Shown: piece by piece, positions 8,279 through 15,133 of the stretch
Numbering within the stretch: the first letter of the stretch is position 1
Layout: the number at the start of each line of letters is the position of its first letter
Assembly: GCA_964651475.1 (NCBI GenBank)
Contig: CAZYXV010000001.1
Location: forward strand, 238,827-302,826
Direction: 5' to 3'
DNA length: 64,000 nucleotides
From: JBGSMF01 sp964651475
GTDB lineage: Bacteria; Chloroflexota; Anaerolineae; Fen-1058
Translations under genes and position numbers: made by a program
The notes under the pieces: generated by a model
Database searches by the model: none
Seen by the model: only the letters and a program-made list of their open reading frames with translations
What the model was told of the DNA's origin: nothing

Positions 8279-8902
8279 TTATGATGCTAACGATAACTCG
8301 CTTGCCTGCGGCTGAGGCCGCAGCGACGCAAAGAACTTGATCGTCACATTGACAATCCACCGCCAGTGGATGGCAAAGTGGACCACTGCCGCGACAATCA
8401 TCACCACGCCGCTCCAGGTGTGAAGCATATCCCAGGTGGTGTTGGCAAACAAGAAGCCTGTGCTCGCATTGATGCCGTGCGAGCCGCCAGGCGCAAACAT
8501 AAAATACACGCCCGAAACCGCCGTGAGCAAAAAACTGATGCCTACCAGCGCGTCGAGCGCCACGTTGAAATGCCCACGCGCGTTCATGCACGCGCACCGA
8601 CCCGTCAACTCTTTGACGATGCGGGTTGCCATGCTCGCCACCCATTTCCAGTGAATGGCAAAATGAATGACAACGGCCGCAATCATTGCCACACCGGTCC
8701 AGGTGTGCAGGTCATCCCACGTGTGGCGATCAAACAGAATGGTCACGCCATACCAGGGATTGCGCCCGCCCTGGTAGCCGCCCGAGGGCAGAAATAAAAA
8801 GTAGATGCCCGACAACGAGGCGATGAGCGCGCTCACAAGCACTGCGGCGTCAACCAGCCAGTTGTTGCGGGTCTGACTAGAGATTACATTTGACTTGGAC
8901 AT
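8279..8902 (-). CDS. tandem DUF4405 membrane protein (cytochrome b-like helical bundle)
   Basis: 207 residues made of two copies of a ~90-residue DUF4405 unit. Each has a hydrophobic helix ending in SGIYFLFLPSGG or SGVYFMFAPGGS, then WDDLHTWTGVAMI or WDMLHTWSGVVMI, then VIHFAIHWKWV or VVHFAIHWRWI. The conserved His residues in each half could ligate haem as in bacterial cytochrome b-type subunits; haem binding is inferred. The linker has CACMN with two Cys. A clear gene duplication and fusion. It lies upstream of the DUF2202 gene, 64 bases away, and probably shares its transcript. Confidence 0.85.
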   Translation of the reverse strand: MSKSNVISSQTRNNWLVDAAVLVSALIASLSGIYFLFLPSGGYQGGRNPWYGVTILFDRHTWDDLHTWTGVAMIAAVVIHFAIHWKWVASMATRIVKELTGRCACMNARGHFNVALDALVGISFLLTAVSGVYFMFAPGGSHGINASTGFLFANTTWDMLHTWSGVVMIVAAVVHFAIHWRWIVNVTIKFFASLRPQPQASELSLAS

Positions 8903-9072
8903 GATTGTTTCCTTTATACAGTTATTTTTTCGGTGCAGGCTATTTGCTCCTGCTTAACTCTGGCTTTATCTTACCAAAACAGTGTGAAAGGCTTGTGAAC
9001 ACATTTTGAAAATTGTGTGAATTCGCAGCGCGCAAAACAGGACTGCGCTGCCTTTTGAATGGCAAACAAAAA

Positions 9073-9095
9073 GAGCGGTGCGATCAACACCGCTC
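9073..9095 (-). terminator. intrinsic terminator (minus strand)
   Basis: 8-bp stem GAGCGGTG / CACCGCTC with 7-base loop, followed on the minus strand by TTTTTGTTT. Together with the hairpin at 9168-9194 it is the only structure found in the 310-base gap 8903-9212; the rest of the gap shows no gene. Confidence 0.65.
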
Positions 9096-9167
9096 GGCGC
9101 CTCCTGTTTGCAGGTTTCGCAGTACAACCGGCAAAGGTTGGCATGACGAATAAAGGCCATTAAACGA

Positions 9168-9194
9168 GTAGAGCCTCTTTTGAAGAGGCTCTAC
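9168..9194 (-). terminator. stem-loop after the DUF5667 gene
   Basis: Perfect 12-bp stem (GTAGAGCCTCTT / AAGAGGCTCTAC) with a three-base loop, ending 18 bases beyond the DUF5667 stop. The T tract on the minus strand is weak (TCGTTTA), so the second hairpin at 9073 may do the final termination. Confidence 0.6.
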
Positions 9195-9212
9195 CTGACG
9201 AGATAGTCCAGG

Positions 9213-10520
9213 CTATGGACGGCCGCTGCTGCCGCCTGATTTTGGCATTGGTGTTGGACTGTCCCCACTCGGCGCCGGCGTCGGCTGCGGGTTGCCGCCG
9301 TTTCCAGTGCCCCCACCGCCAGGCTCAGACGTTGGTTGAGAATTGCCGCCGCCACCGCCAGGCTCAGACGTTGGCTGAGAATTGCCGCCGTTTCCACGGC
9401 TACCGCCGCCCTGCGGAGTGCTACCACCACCAGGCTCGGACGTTGGCTGAGAATTACCACTGCCTCCGCTCCCCGGCGTACGTGTGGCCTGCGGCCCAGG
9501 ACCATACCCACTGCCAGGTGTAACTGTCTGGCTGATGCCGGGGCCACCAAAGCCCTTGCCTGGGGTAACCGTTTGGCTGATGCCAGGACCGGGGCCAAAC
9601 GTGCCGCTTGGTGTGATCGTCAGGCTAATGCCAGGGCCAGGGCCAAAACCATTACCCGGCGCGACGGTTTGGCTGATGCCGGGACCAGGGCCAAAGCCAT
9701 TGCCAGGCGCGACGGTCTGGCTGATACCAGGGCCAGGGCCAATTCCACTGCCCGGCGTGTGAACCGGGGTGGGCTGCGGCTCATCGTTTCCTGCCCGTTC
9801 GCGATGGCGGAAAGCCAATGGATCAGTCAATCCCATTTGGGCCAGCGCATGCCGCTCGGCCAGCATGGTTTGCACTCGCGCCAAAACTGGCTGCGATTGT
9901 TCAGGCGCACCGGCCTGCACCTGCGCCATGCGTTGAGTCTGTTGCTCAATGGTTGCCTGTACTTGAATCAAGGTCCGATTCAAGCCCATGTCGTCCATGC
10001 CCGCCGCGATGTGAAGCGCATTGTCCAACTGTGCTTGCAAACGAGTGGCGACCGGATCGGGTGGCACAACGCCACCAGCATTGAGAGCCTCGATCTCTCC
10101 TGTGCGGCGATTGGCAAACTCTAATGATAACGCCACTTGCGCTTCCGGGGCGCCTGTCAATCCCAGGCGCACATCCTCGCAAAGCGTCTTGACGCCGTAC
10201 AGTGGCTCAGTGGGCAAATCGTCTTGCGCCGCATACACCGCCGCGCCTCCTCCACCCAAAACAAGAGATACTATTAGAAAAACCGTCATCAGGGTCGTCA
10301 TCGCAAAACTCTCCTTTCGTGTAAATAGATTGAGTAACTTGTTCCACCCTGTATGACGCGGGACATCTGCCCGGGATACGCCCCGGCTCAACGATTCGGC
10401 CTGAGCCAGGAATTGCGCCCGGCCACGCGCGGCCGCTTGTTCATCACGCGGAGGCATAATTGCAAGTCGTTCCAAACTTTGCCGTACTCGCGGGTCAATC
10501 GAATCATTTGGTTTGCTCAT
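9213..10520 (-). CDS. DUF5667 protein with long repetitive Gly/Pro/Thr tail, ECF-associated
   Basis: 435 residues. Residues 1-70 are cytoplasmic, then one transmembrane helix (TLMTVFLIVSLVLGGGGAAVYA), then the DUF5667 domain (LPTEPLYGVKTLCEDVRLGLTG to about residue 215). The remaining ~190 residues are low-complexity: about five copies of a unit like FGPGPGISQTVAPGNG and four of GNSQPTSEPGGG, ending in a wall-like Ser/Gly tail. DUF5667 proteins commonly follow ECF sigma factors in Chloroflexota and are thought to act as membrane anti-sigma or sensing partners. Here the sigma gene lies 20 bases upstream on the same strand. Confidence 0.82.
   Translation of the reverse strand: MSKPNDSIDPRVRQSLERLAIMPPRDEQAAARGRAQFLAQAESLSRGVSRADVPRHTGWNKLLNLFTRKESFAMTTLMTVFLIVSLVLGGGGAAVYAAQDDLPTEPLYGVKTLCEDVRLGLTGAPEAQVALSLEFANRRTGEIEALNAGGVVPPDPVATRLQAQLDNALHIAAGMDDMGLNRTLIQVQATIEQQTQRMAQVQAGAPEQSQPVLARVQTMLAERHALAQMGLTDPLAFRHRERAGNDEPQPTPVHTPGSGIGPGPGISQTVAPGNGFGPGPGISQTVAPGNGFGPGPGISLTITPSGTFGPGPGISQTVTPGKGFGGPGISQTVTPGSGYGPGPQATRTPGSGGSGNSQPTSEPGGGSTPQGGGSRGNGGNSQPTSEPGGGGGNSQPTSEPGGGGTGNGGNPQPTPAPSGDSPTPMPKSGGSSGRP
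9484..9762 (-). repeat. coding minisatellite in the DUF5667 gene
   Basis: Five to six imperfect tandem units of about 42-48 bases encoding GxGFGPGPGISQTVxP. A second array, of GNSQPTSEPGGG units, follows at 9290-9470. Units differ by substitutions, so the array is old enough to have diverged. No unique spacers, so not a CRISPR. Confidence 0.8.
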
Positions 10521-10540
10521 AACATCCTTCCCAATCTAAT

Positions 10541-11101
10541 TCAACCCTGACTATTTGATTCTAGTTGCTCGGCCTTGACGAGCACGCGCCGCAACGATTC
10601 AATGGCGCGGTGCTGTAGAGCCTTGATGGCCCCCACAGGTTTGCCAAGCGCCTGTGCAATTTCCTCGTTTTCCCAACCTTCCAGAAACTTGAGCATAACT
10701 ACCTGGCGCTGTTCGGGCGTCAGGCGGGCCAGCGCGGCTCGGGCGCGTTCCTGTTCCGTCCGTTGCATCACGGCTTGAGATGGCTCTGCTTCTGCATCGG
10801 CGCGCCAATCTTCTTCCAACGGCACAGTCGGCAACGGTTGGCGCCGCCAGCGGTCGGTGATCCAGTTGTGCGCCACACGATACAAATACGCTTGCAAGTG
10901 ATTCGTTGGTCCTCCACCATTGCGTAAAGCGTGCAAGAAACGACTAAAGGTTTCTGCCACGCACTCTTCCGACAGGTCAGTATCGCCGAGCAATCGCATG
11001 GCGTAACGATACAGGCGGGGGCTGTACGTATCATAAATTTCGCCCAGCGCCTGCTGATCAAACTGATGAGCACACCGCAGCAACTCGTGTTCAGAGGTCA
11101 C
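10541..11101 (-). CDS. ECF-type RNA polymerase sigma factor
   Basis: 186 residues starting at a GTG. Region 2 is visible as ALGEIYDTYSPRLYRYAMRLLGDTDLSEECVAETF and LQAYLYRVAHNWITDRWRR. Region 4 is LTPEQRQVVMLKFLEGWENEEIAQALGKPVGAIKALQHRAIESLR with its helix-turn-helix. It directs RNA polymerase to a small regulon in response to an envelope signal. The DUF5667 protein 20 bases downstream is the probable cognate regulator. No promoter with the usual auto-regulated form was recognised upstream. Confidence 0.9.
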   Translation of the reverse strand: MTSEHELLRCAHQFDQQALGEIYDTYSPRLYRYAMRLLGDTDLSEECVAETFSRFLHALRNGGGPTNHLQAYLYRVAHNWITDRWRRQPLPTVPLEEDWRADAEAEPSQAVMQRTEQERARAALARLTPEQRQVVMLKFLEGWENEEIAQALGKPVGAIKALQHRAIESLRRVLVKAEQLESNSQG

Positions 11102-11228
11102 AGTTGTTTCGCCGCCCCTTATTCTTTAAGACGCCATAAGCCAAACGCAGGTACGGTTCCCATCGTTTCTAAATTATACCCTAAACCGATTCAACCTTGG
11201 CTGATATGTAGAGATACATTAAAGCAAC

Positions 11229-11261
11229 AACGCCGGGCGGCGTGCAAGATCGTCCGGCGTT
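11229..11261 (-). terminator. possible terminator after the DUF5666 gene
   Basis: 8-bp stem AACGCCGG / CCGGCGTT with a 17-base loop, 18 bases past the stop of 11279-11668 on the minus strand. T tract poor (GTTGTTGCTTTA), so moderate support only. Confidence 0.45.
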
Positions 11262-11278
11262 TGGTATTGGGTCAGGAA

Positions 11279-11668
11279 CTATTGTTGGCAAGCGAGAGCG
11301 GCGCCCACCGTAATCCGACTGGCTGCCCAGACATTATTCACGAGTGTGCCGTTGACGCTGACGTTCTGCCCCACTTGAAGATCGGCAAACGTAATGGGCA
11401 CTGCCCCCGCTGGCGTCTTGAGCAAATAACGGGTAGTAGGAGTCGTTTGCAGCGGCAGCGATTGCCCGATGTAGGCTTTCACCAGTCGGTTGCCGCAGAC
11501 CACCTGGACCGTGACTACCGTTTCACTAATGTCCGTGATGGTGCCGGCGAGTGCAAATGGTCCGCGCACCCTTTGCCCACCGGGAGGCGGGCCGCCCGCT
11601 GCCAGGGCCGGCAGCGCTGTTGCAGCAAGCAATCCAATGACGATCAGTAGATATGCAGCTTTTTTCAT
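11279..11668 (-). CDS. secreted DUF5666-domain protein
   Basis: 129 residues. Signal peptide at 1-24 (KKAAYLLIVIGLLAATALPALAA), then a small OB-like beta domain: FALAGTITDISETVVTVQVVCG, ITFADLQVGQNVSVNGTLVNNVWAASRITV. This is the DUF5666 pattern, where a metal- or nucleic-acid-independent small barrel is exported. An AAGGAGAA ribosome-binding site precedes the ATG. It follows the ECF sigma/DUF5667 pair in orientation but lies upstream of them, so it may belong to the same envelope-related regulon. No enzyme function is evident. Confidence 0.78.
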   Translation of the reverse strand: MKKAAYLLIVIGLLAATALPALAAGGPPPGGQRVRGPFALAGTITDISETVVTVQVVCGNRLVKAYIGQSLPLQTTPTTRYLLKTPAGAVPITFADLQVGQNVSVNGTLVNNVWAASRITVGAALACQQ

Positions 11669-11929
11669 TTTTCAATTCTCCTTGTTCAAGTTGGCTTTCC
11701 AAGAGCCAATAGTTTTAATTGTATCAATGGATGTATTGACTTACCTCCTTGCACATGTTCCCTTGGTTGGCAAGGCATCATGGTTTCGAGCATCACATAA
11801 TAAGACGCCAAAAGCACGCTATAGATACGGTCAGTCCAATTTTCCCCAGGGTCGTGCTTTTTCACTGACGCTCAGTCCGGCCACCACGGTGGTCGCCCTG
11901 CTCACGCGCCGGGCATCCATGTCCGAGAA

Positions 11930-12685
11930 ATGGAATGTAATCTCGTGTATAATTATGGTGTGCAATCTGAAAACACAACCCGCACCATCGGCACCTTGAA
12001 TGAAAAACCGCTGCACGCCGCTTTGAAGGCATGGTATGCCCAGCCAGGCGACCAGCTCGAGGCCAGGGTAGATGGCTATATCATTGACATCGTTCGCGGC
12101 GATTTGATGATAGAAATTCAAACGCGCAACCTGGCGGCGATTAAGCGCAAGTTGTTTGCGCTTGTGCCGCGTCATCCGGTGCGGCTGGTCTACCCCATTG
12201 CGCGCGAAAAGTGGATCGTCAAACTGGCACAGGATGGCAGTCGCGCCAGCCGCCGCAAATCACCCAGGCAGGGTGTGGTCGAGCAAGTTTTTGACGAGTT
12301 GGTGAGTTTGCCCCACCTGCTGGCCGAATCCAACTTTTCCGTCGAGATAGTATTCATACAGGAAGAGGAAATCCGTCGCTATGCCGGCGGTCGAGGGTGG
12401 CGGCGAAAGGGTTGGGTGACGCACGAGCGGCGCTTGCTGCAAGTAGTAGACCGCCGCTTGTTTGAGGCGCCGCCAGATTGGGGGACATTGATTCCAGGCG
12501 ATCTGGTCGAGCCATTCACGGTTTCTGACCTGGCGGCGGCGGCGGGCCAACCGCGCTGGCTGGCGCAAAAGATGGCCTATTGCTTGCGCGAGATTGGCGC
12601 GATTGCGCCAGCAGGAAAACGCGGCCGGGCTATTTTGTATGTGCGATCTCGGGAAAACCATTTTTATAAGGAGGAAAACCTATGA
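11930..12685 (+). CDS. uncharacterised protein, possible PD-(D/E)xK-like domain plus winged helix
   Basis: 251 residues from the ATG at 11930; an in-frame GTG at 11960 is an alternative start. I do not recognise the family. Residues 45-75 read VDGYIIDIVRGDLMIEIQTRN, an acidic residue followed by a beta-hairpin ending in IEIQ, which resembles the catalytic arrangement of PD-(D/E)xK-fold proteins; catalytic competence is not shown. Residues 100-135 are basic, and the C-terminal ~70 residues (FTVSDLAAAAGQPRWLAQKMAYCLREIGAI) look like a winged helix-turn-helix. The stop TGA overlaps an ATG that was evidently the start of the next gene before an element inserted there. Confidence 0.65.
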   Translation: MECNLVYNYGVQSENTTRTIGTLNEKPLHAALKAWYAQPGDQLEARVDGYIIDIVRGDLMIEIQTRNLAAIKRKLFALVPRHPVRLVYPIAREKWIVKLAQDGSRASRRKSPRQGVVEQVFDELVSLPHLLAESNFSVEIVFIQEEEIRRYAGGRGWRRKGWVTHERRLLQVVDRRLFEAPPDWGTLIPGDLVEPFTVSDLAAAAGQPRWLAQKMAYCLREIGAIAPAGKRGRAILYVRSRENHFYKEENL

Positions 12686-12920
12686 ACTCACCATTCGCGT
12701 AATCGGCTTCTAGTTTCTCGAATTTCGCTTAAATTGGGGAAGAAATCCAACTTTATGGCCCATTTTCTTCCCTTGGTGAAGGTAAGCTTACCTTCATTGC
12801 AAAGATTATTGTAAGACGGATTTACTAAAGACTGCATATATCGGTACACTATCGGCGACCCCCCAGATATGGGGGCAAGATAATTGATTTTGCAAAGTTT
12901 ATATTACGCGAATGGTGAGT
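12686..12920. mobile_element. 235-bp MITE-like element inserted at a start codon
   Basis: An 18-bp perfect inverted repeat (ACTCACCATTCGCGTAAT at 12686-12703, its reverse complement at 12903-12920) bounds a 235-base AT-rich segment with no gene. The four bases ATGA flank it directly on both sides (12682-12685 and 12921-12924), as expected for a target duplication. Inside are an 18-bp palindrome (GAAGGTAAGCTTACCTTC, about 12777) and a C/G hairpin near 12860. Removing the element and one ATGA joins a strong AAGGAGG site to the ATG of the lipoprotein gene, restoring a four-base stop/start overlap. Confidence 0.8.
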
Positions 12921-13544
12921 ATGAAGCTAGAACAATTTTTTGGACTGGTGTTTGTCTTGATTGGCGTGTTGGCGCTCGCGGCGTGCGGCAGCCGCCCCGC
13001 CAGCCTTCCGGCCACAGCCACTCCCGCGCCGGCGGCCGTTACAGCGTCAAGCCCCACTGCGCTGCCGGCGCCAAACGCGACGGTACTGCCTGTTACCGCC
13101 ACCCCGCCACCTGTGCCCAATCCGACCCAGGCCCCTCAGAGCAGCCCCATACCTTCGGGCCAGACAGTCAAGATATTTCTCATCGCCGTAGGAGATAACG
13201 GCAAATCGGGCAAGTTGATCGGATGCGGCGATAGCGCCGTTGCCGTCACGGTTCCCATTGCTCGCACCCAGGGTGTGCTGAGAGCGGCTCTCAACAGCCT
13301 GTTGTCTATCCGGCAGCAATATTATGGCGAGTCGGGCCTCTACAATGCGCTGTACCAGTCCAACCTCACGTTAGACAAAGTCACAATTGAAAACAGGCGC
13401 GCCCTCATCTATCTTTCGGGAACGATGAAGCTGGGGGGTGTGTGTGACAATCCCCGGGTCGAAGCTCAGTTCAAAGAGACGGCGCTCCAGTTTTCCACAG
13501 TCAGCGACGTGGCTGTATACGTGAACGGCGAGCCGTTACCGTAA
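12921..13544 (+). CDS. GerMN-domain lipoprotein
   Basis: 207 residues from the ATG at 12921 (an ATG at 12912 lies inside the terminal repeat of the inserted element and would add three residues). Lipoprotein signal peptide with lipobox LALAAC, then a Pro/Ala/Thr linker, then a GerMN domain from about residue 85: KIFLIAVGDNG, LRAALNSLLSI, ALIYLSGTMKLGGVCDNP, VAVYVNGEPL. GerMN domains are exported beta-alpha modules first seen in spore germination proteins and common in non-sporulating Chloroflexota lipoproteins. Its original ribosome-binding site is now 235 bases upstream, so expression may be reduced. Confidence 0.8.
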   Translation: MKLEQFFGLVFVLIGVLALAACGSRPASLPATATPAPAAVTASSPTALPAPNATVLPVTATPPPVPNPTQAPQSSPIPSGQTVKIFLIAVGDNGKSGKLIGCGDSAVAVTVPIARTQGVLRAALNSLLSIRQQYYGESGLYNALYQSNLTLDKVTIENRRALIYLSGTMKLGGVCDNPRVEAQFKETALQFSTVSDVAVYVNGEPLP

Positions 13545-13651
13545 GAATGAGGGGCGTTTTGAGTTGGCTGCCTTGTTTGTTTTAAACCTGGCTGCAATTT
13601 CGAGCCTGATCAGCTTTCTACAAACCAAAGAGAGATATGAGGAGAACAAAA

Positions 13652-14986
13652 ATGAGCAAGCTCTTACCGTTGTTTTTTATTGCAACCTTTCTCGTCTTTA
13701 TGGTGAGCAGTTGTGGAGCGAGCCTATCCCTCACCGCCACGTCTGTACCGCCGACGGTGACTTTCCCGACAGAGACATCCGTACCAACCGCTACCGTGAC
13801 CCCCATCCCGCCAACAGAGACGCCCATCCCGCTGACTCCCACACCCATCCCGCTGACTCCCACACCCATCCCGCCGACGATCACACCTATGCCAGCCACT
13901 GATACTGTATGCGCTTTCGGCTGTGACTTTACCACCATCCAGGCCGCCATTGACAATACTGGTACTGAGGCCGGCGCCATCATTGAAATCACTGATCCCA
14001 TCCACACCGAAGCGGGCATAGTCGTGAACAAGAATGTCACCATCCGAGGGCTGGGCGCCAATGTTACTATCGTGCAGGCCCACGAGACGCTGGAGGAGAC
14101 CTCGGGACGTGTCTTTCTCGTCGAGGAAGGCGCTACTGCGATCTTTGAGCGGTTGACCATCCGGCACGGTGAGCCGGGTGCAAAAGAAGAGTGCGGTGGC
14201 GGCATCTTGAACCGGGGCGCGCTGACGATCAGATATTGTGTCATCAGCGATAACGTCGCCATCGGCGGCGGCGGCGTCTCCAACTATGGCGCGTTGACGA
14301 TCGTCGCCAGCACGATTAGCAATAACGTCGCCAGGGGAGATGGGCCTCGCGGCGTCGAGTGCGGCGGCGGCGGCGGCGTCAAGAGCAGCAAAGGGACACT
14401 GAGGATCGTCAACAGTACTATCACCGGCAACCGGGCCGGGCTTCGATCCGAAGGGTTGGGTGGCGGTATTCGCACCGGCTGCGGCTGCACCGCAGAGATT
14501 GTCAATAGCACCATCAGTGGCAACAAAGCTACCCGCTATGGTGGAGGTATCGCCGCAGCAGGTACGGTGCGAATCACCCACTGTACCGTCAGTAATAACA
14601 CCGTCACCGGCGGGGGCGGCGCTCTGTGGGTTCGAGGCGAAGTGAGCATCGAAAACACAATCGTCGCCAACAACATTGGAGGCAAGAATTGTGTCGTCCA
14701 TAAGGATTCCGGGGGTCAGGGAACACTCGGTACGACCAGCAACAGTCTGATCGGAGACGGCAGTTGTGGAGTGGATTTCTCCGGGAATCCAATGCTGGGT
14801 CCGCTGGCCAACAATGGCGGCGACACCTGGACCCACGCCCTGCTCCCTGGCAGTCCGGCGATTGATGCGATCCCTGCAATCAGTTGTACCCTCCCCACCG
14901 ACCAGCGCGGGATGCCTAGACCGGTTGCACAGACGTCTCCCGATACTCCCTGTGACGTCGGCGCGTTCGAAGTACAAACCGAGTAG
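13652..14986 (+). CDS. lipoprotein with parallel beta-helix (choice-of-anchor Q-like)
   Basis: 444 residues from the ATG at 13652, chosen for the GAGGAG site seven bases upstream. A lipoprotein signal ends in VSSC, followed by a Thr/Pro repeat linker (PIPLTPTPIPLTPTP). From about residue 90 a right-handed beta-helix begins (DFTTIQAAIDN, VTIRGLGANVTIVQA), with repeated coils such as GGGILNRGALTI, GGGVSNYGALTI and NSTISGNKATRYGGGI. The end PLANNGGDTWTHALLPGSPAID and DQRGMPRP, VGAFE is the typical close of these proteins. Probably surface-exposed and possibly carbohydrate-binding; no catalytic residues are evident. Confidence 0.85.
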   Translation: MSKLLPLFFIATFLVFMVSSCGASLSLTATSVPPTVTFPTETSVPTATVTPIPPTETPIPLTPTPIPLTPTPIPPTITPMPATDTVCAFGCDFTTIQAAIDNTGTEAGAIIEITDPIHTEAGIVVNKNVTIRGLGANVTIVQAHETLEETSGRVFLVEEGATAIFERLTIRHGEPGAKEECGGGILNRGALTIRYCVISDNVAIGGGGVSNYGALTIVASTISNNVARGDGPRGVECGGGGGVKSSKGTLRIVNSTITGNRAGLRSEGLGGGIRTGCGCTAEIVNSTISGNKATRYGGGIAAAGTVRITHCTVSNNTVTGGGGALWVRGEVSIENTIVANNIGGKNCVVHKDSGGQGTLGTTSNSLIGDGSCGVDFSGNPMLGPLANNGGDTWTHALLPGSPAIDAIPAISCTLPTDQRGMPRPVAQTSPDTPCDVGAFEVQTE

Positions 14987-15098
14987 GCGTGCTTTAGCCT
15001 GACGGAGGGATTCCTGACGACCCGCCAGTTTTCTTTGCTTGCAGTCTGTTGCAAACTATTTGAGACGCGGTGGGGGGAACGTGGATACGACAAAAAAA

Positions 15099-15129
15099 CT
15101 GTGCGACGCACCTGGGGTGCGTCGCACAG
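15099..15129 (-). terminator. rho-independent terminator of the first molybdenum hydroxylase operon
   Basis: Perfect 14-bp stem (CTGTGCGACGCACC / GGTGCGTCGCACAG) with a three-base loop, followed on the minus strand by seven T, four bases past the stop of the large subunit gene. The best terminator in the window. Confidence 0.9.
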
Positions 15130-15133
15130 TGGT

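Noticed and set aside
9484..9762. Possible CRISPR array
   Set aside because: Units are directly tandem, in frame in a protein, of varying length, and without unique spacers.
11948..11953. TATAAT as a promoter for 11930-12685
   Set aside because: No -35 at the right distance, and it lies inside the coding sequence if the ATG at 11930 is used. It would need a GTG start at 11960.
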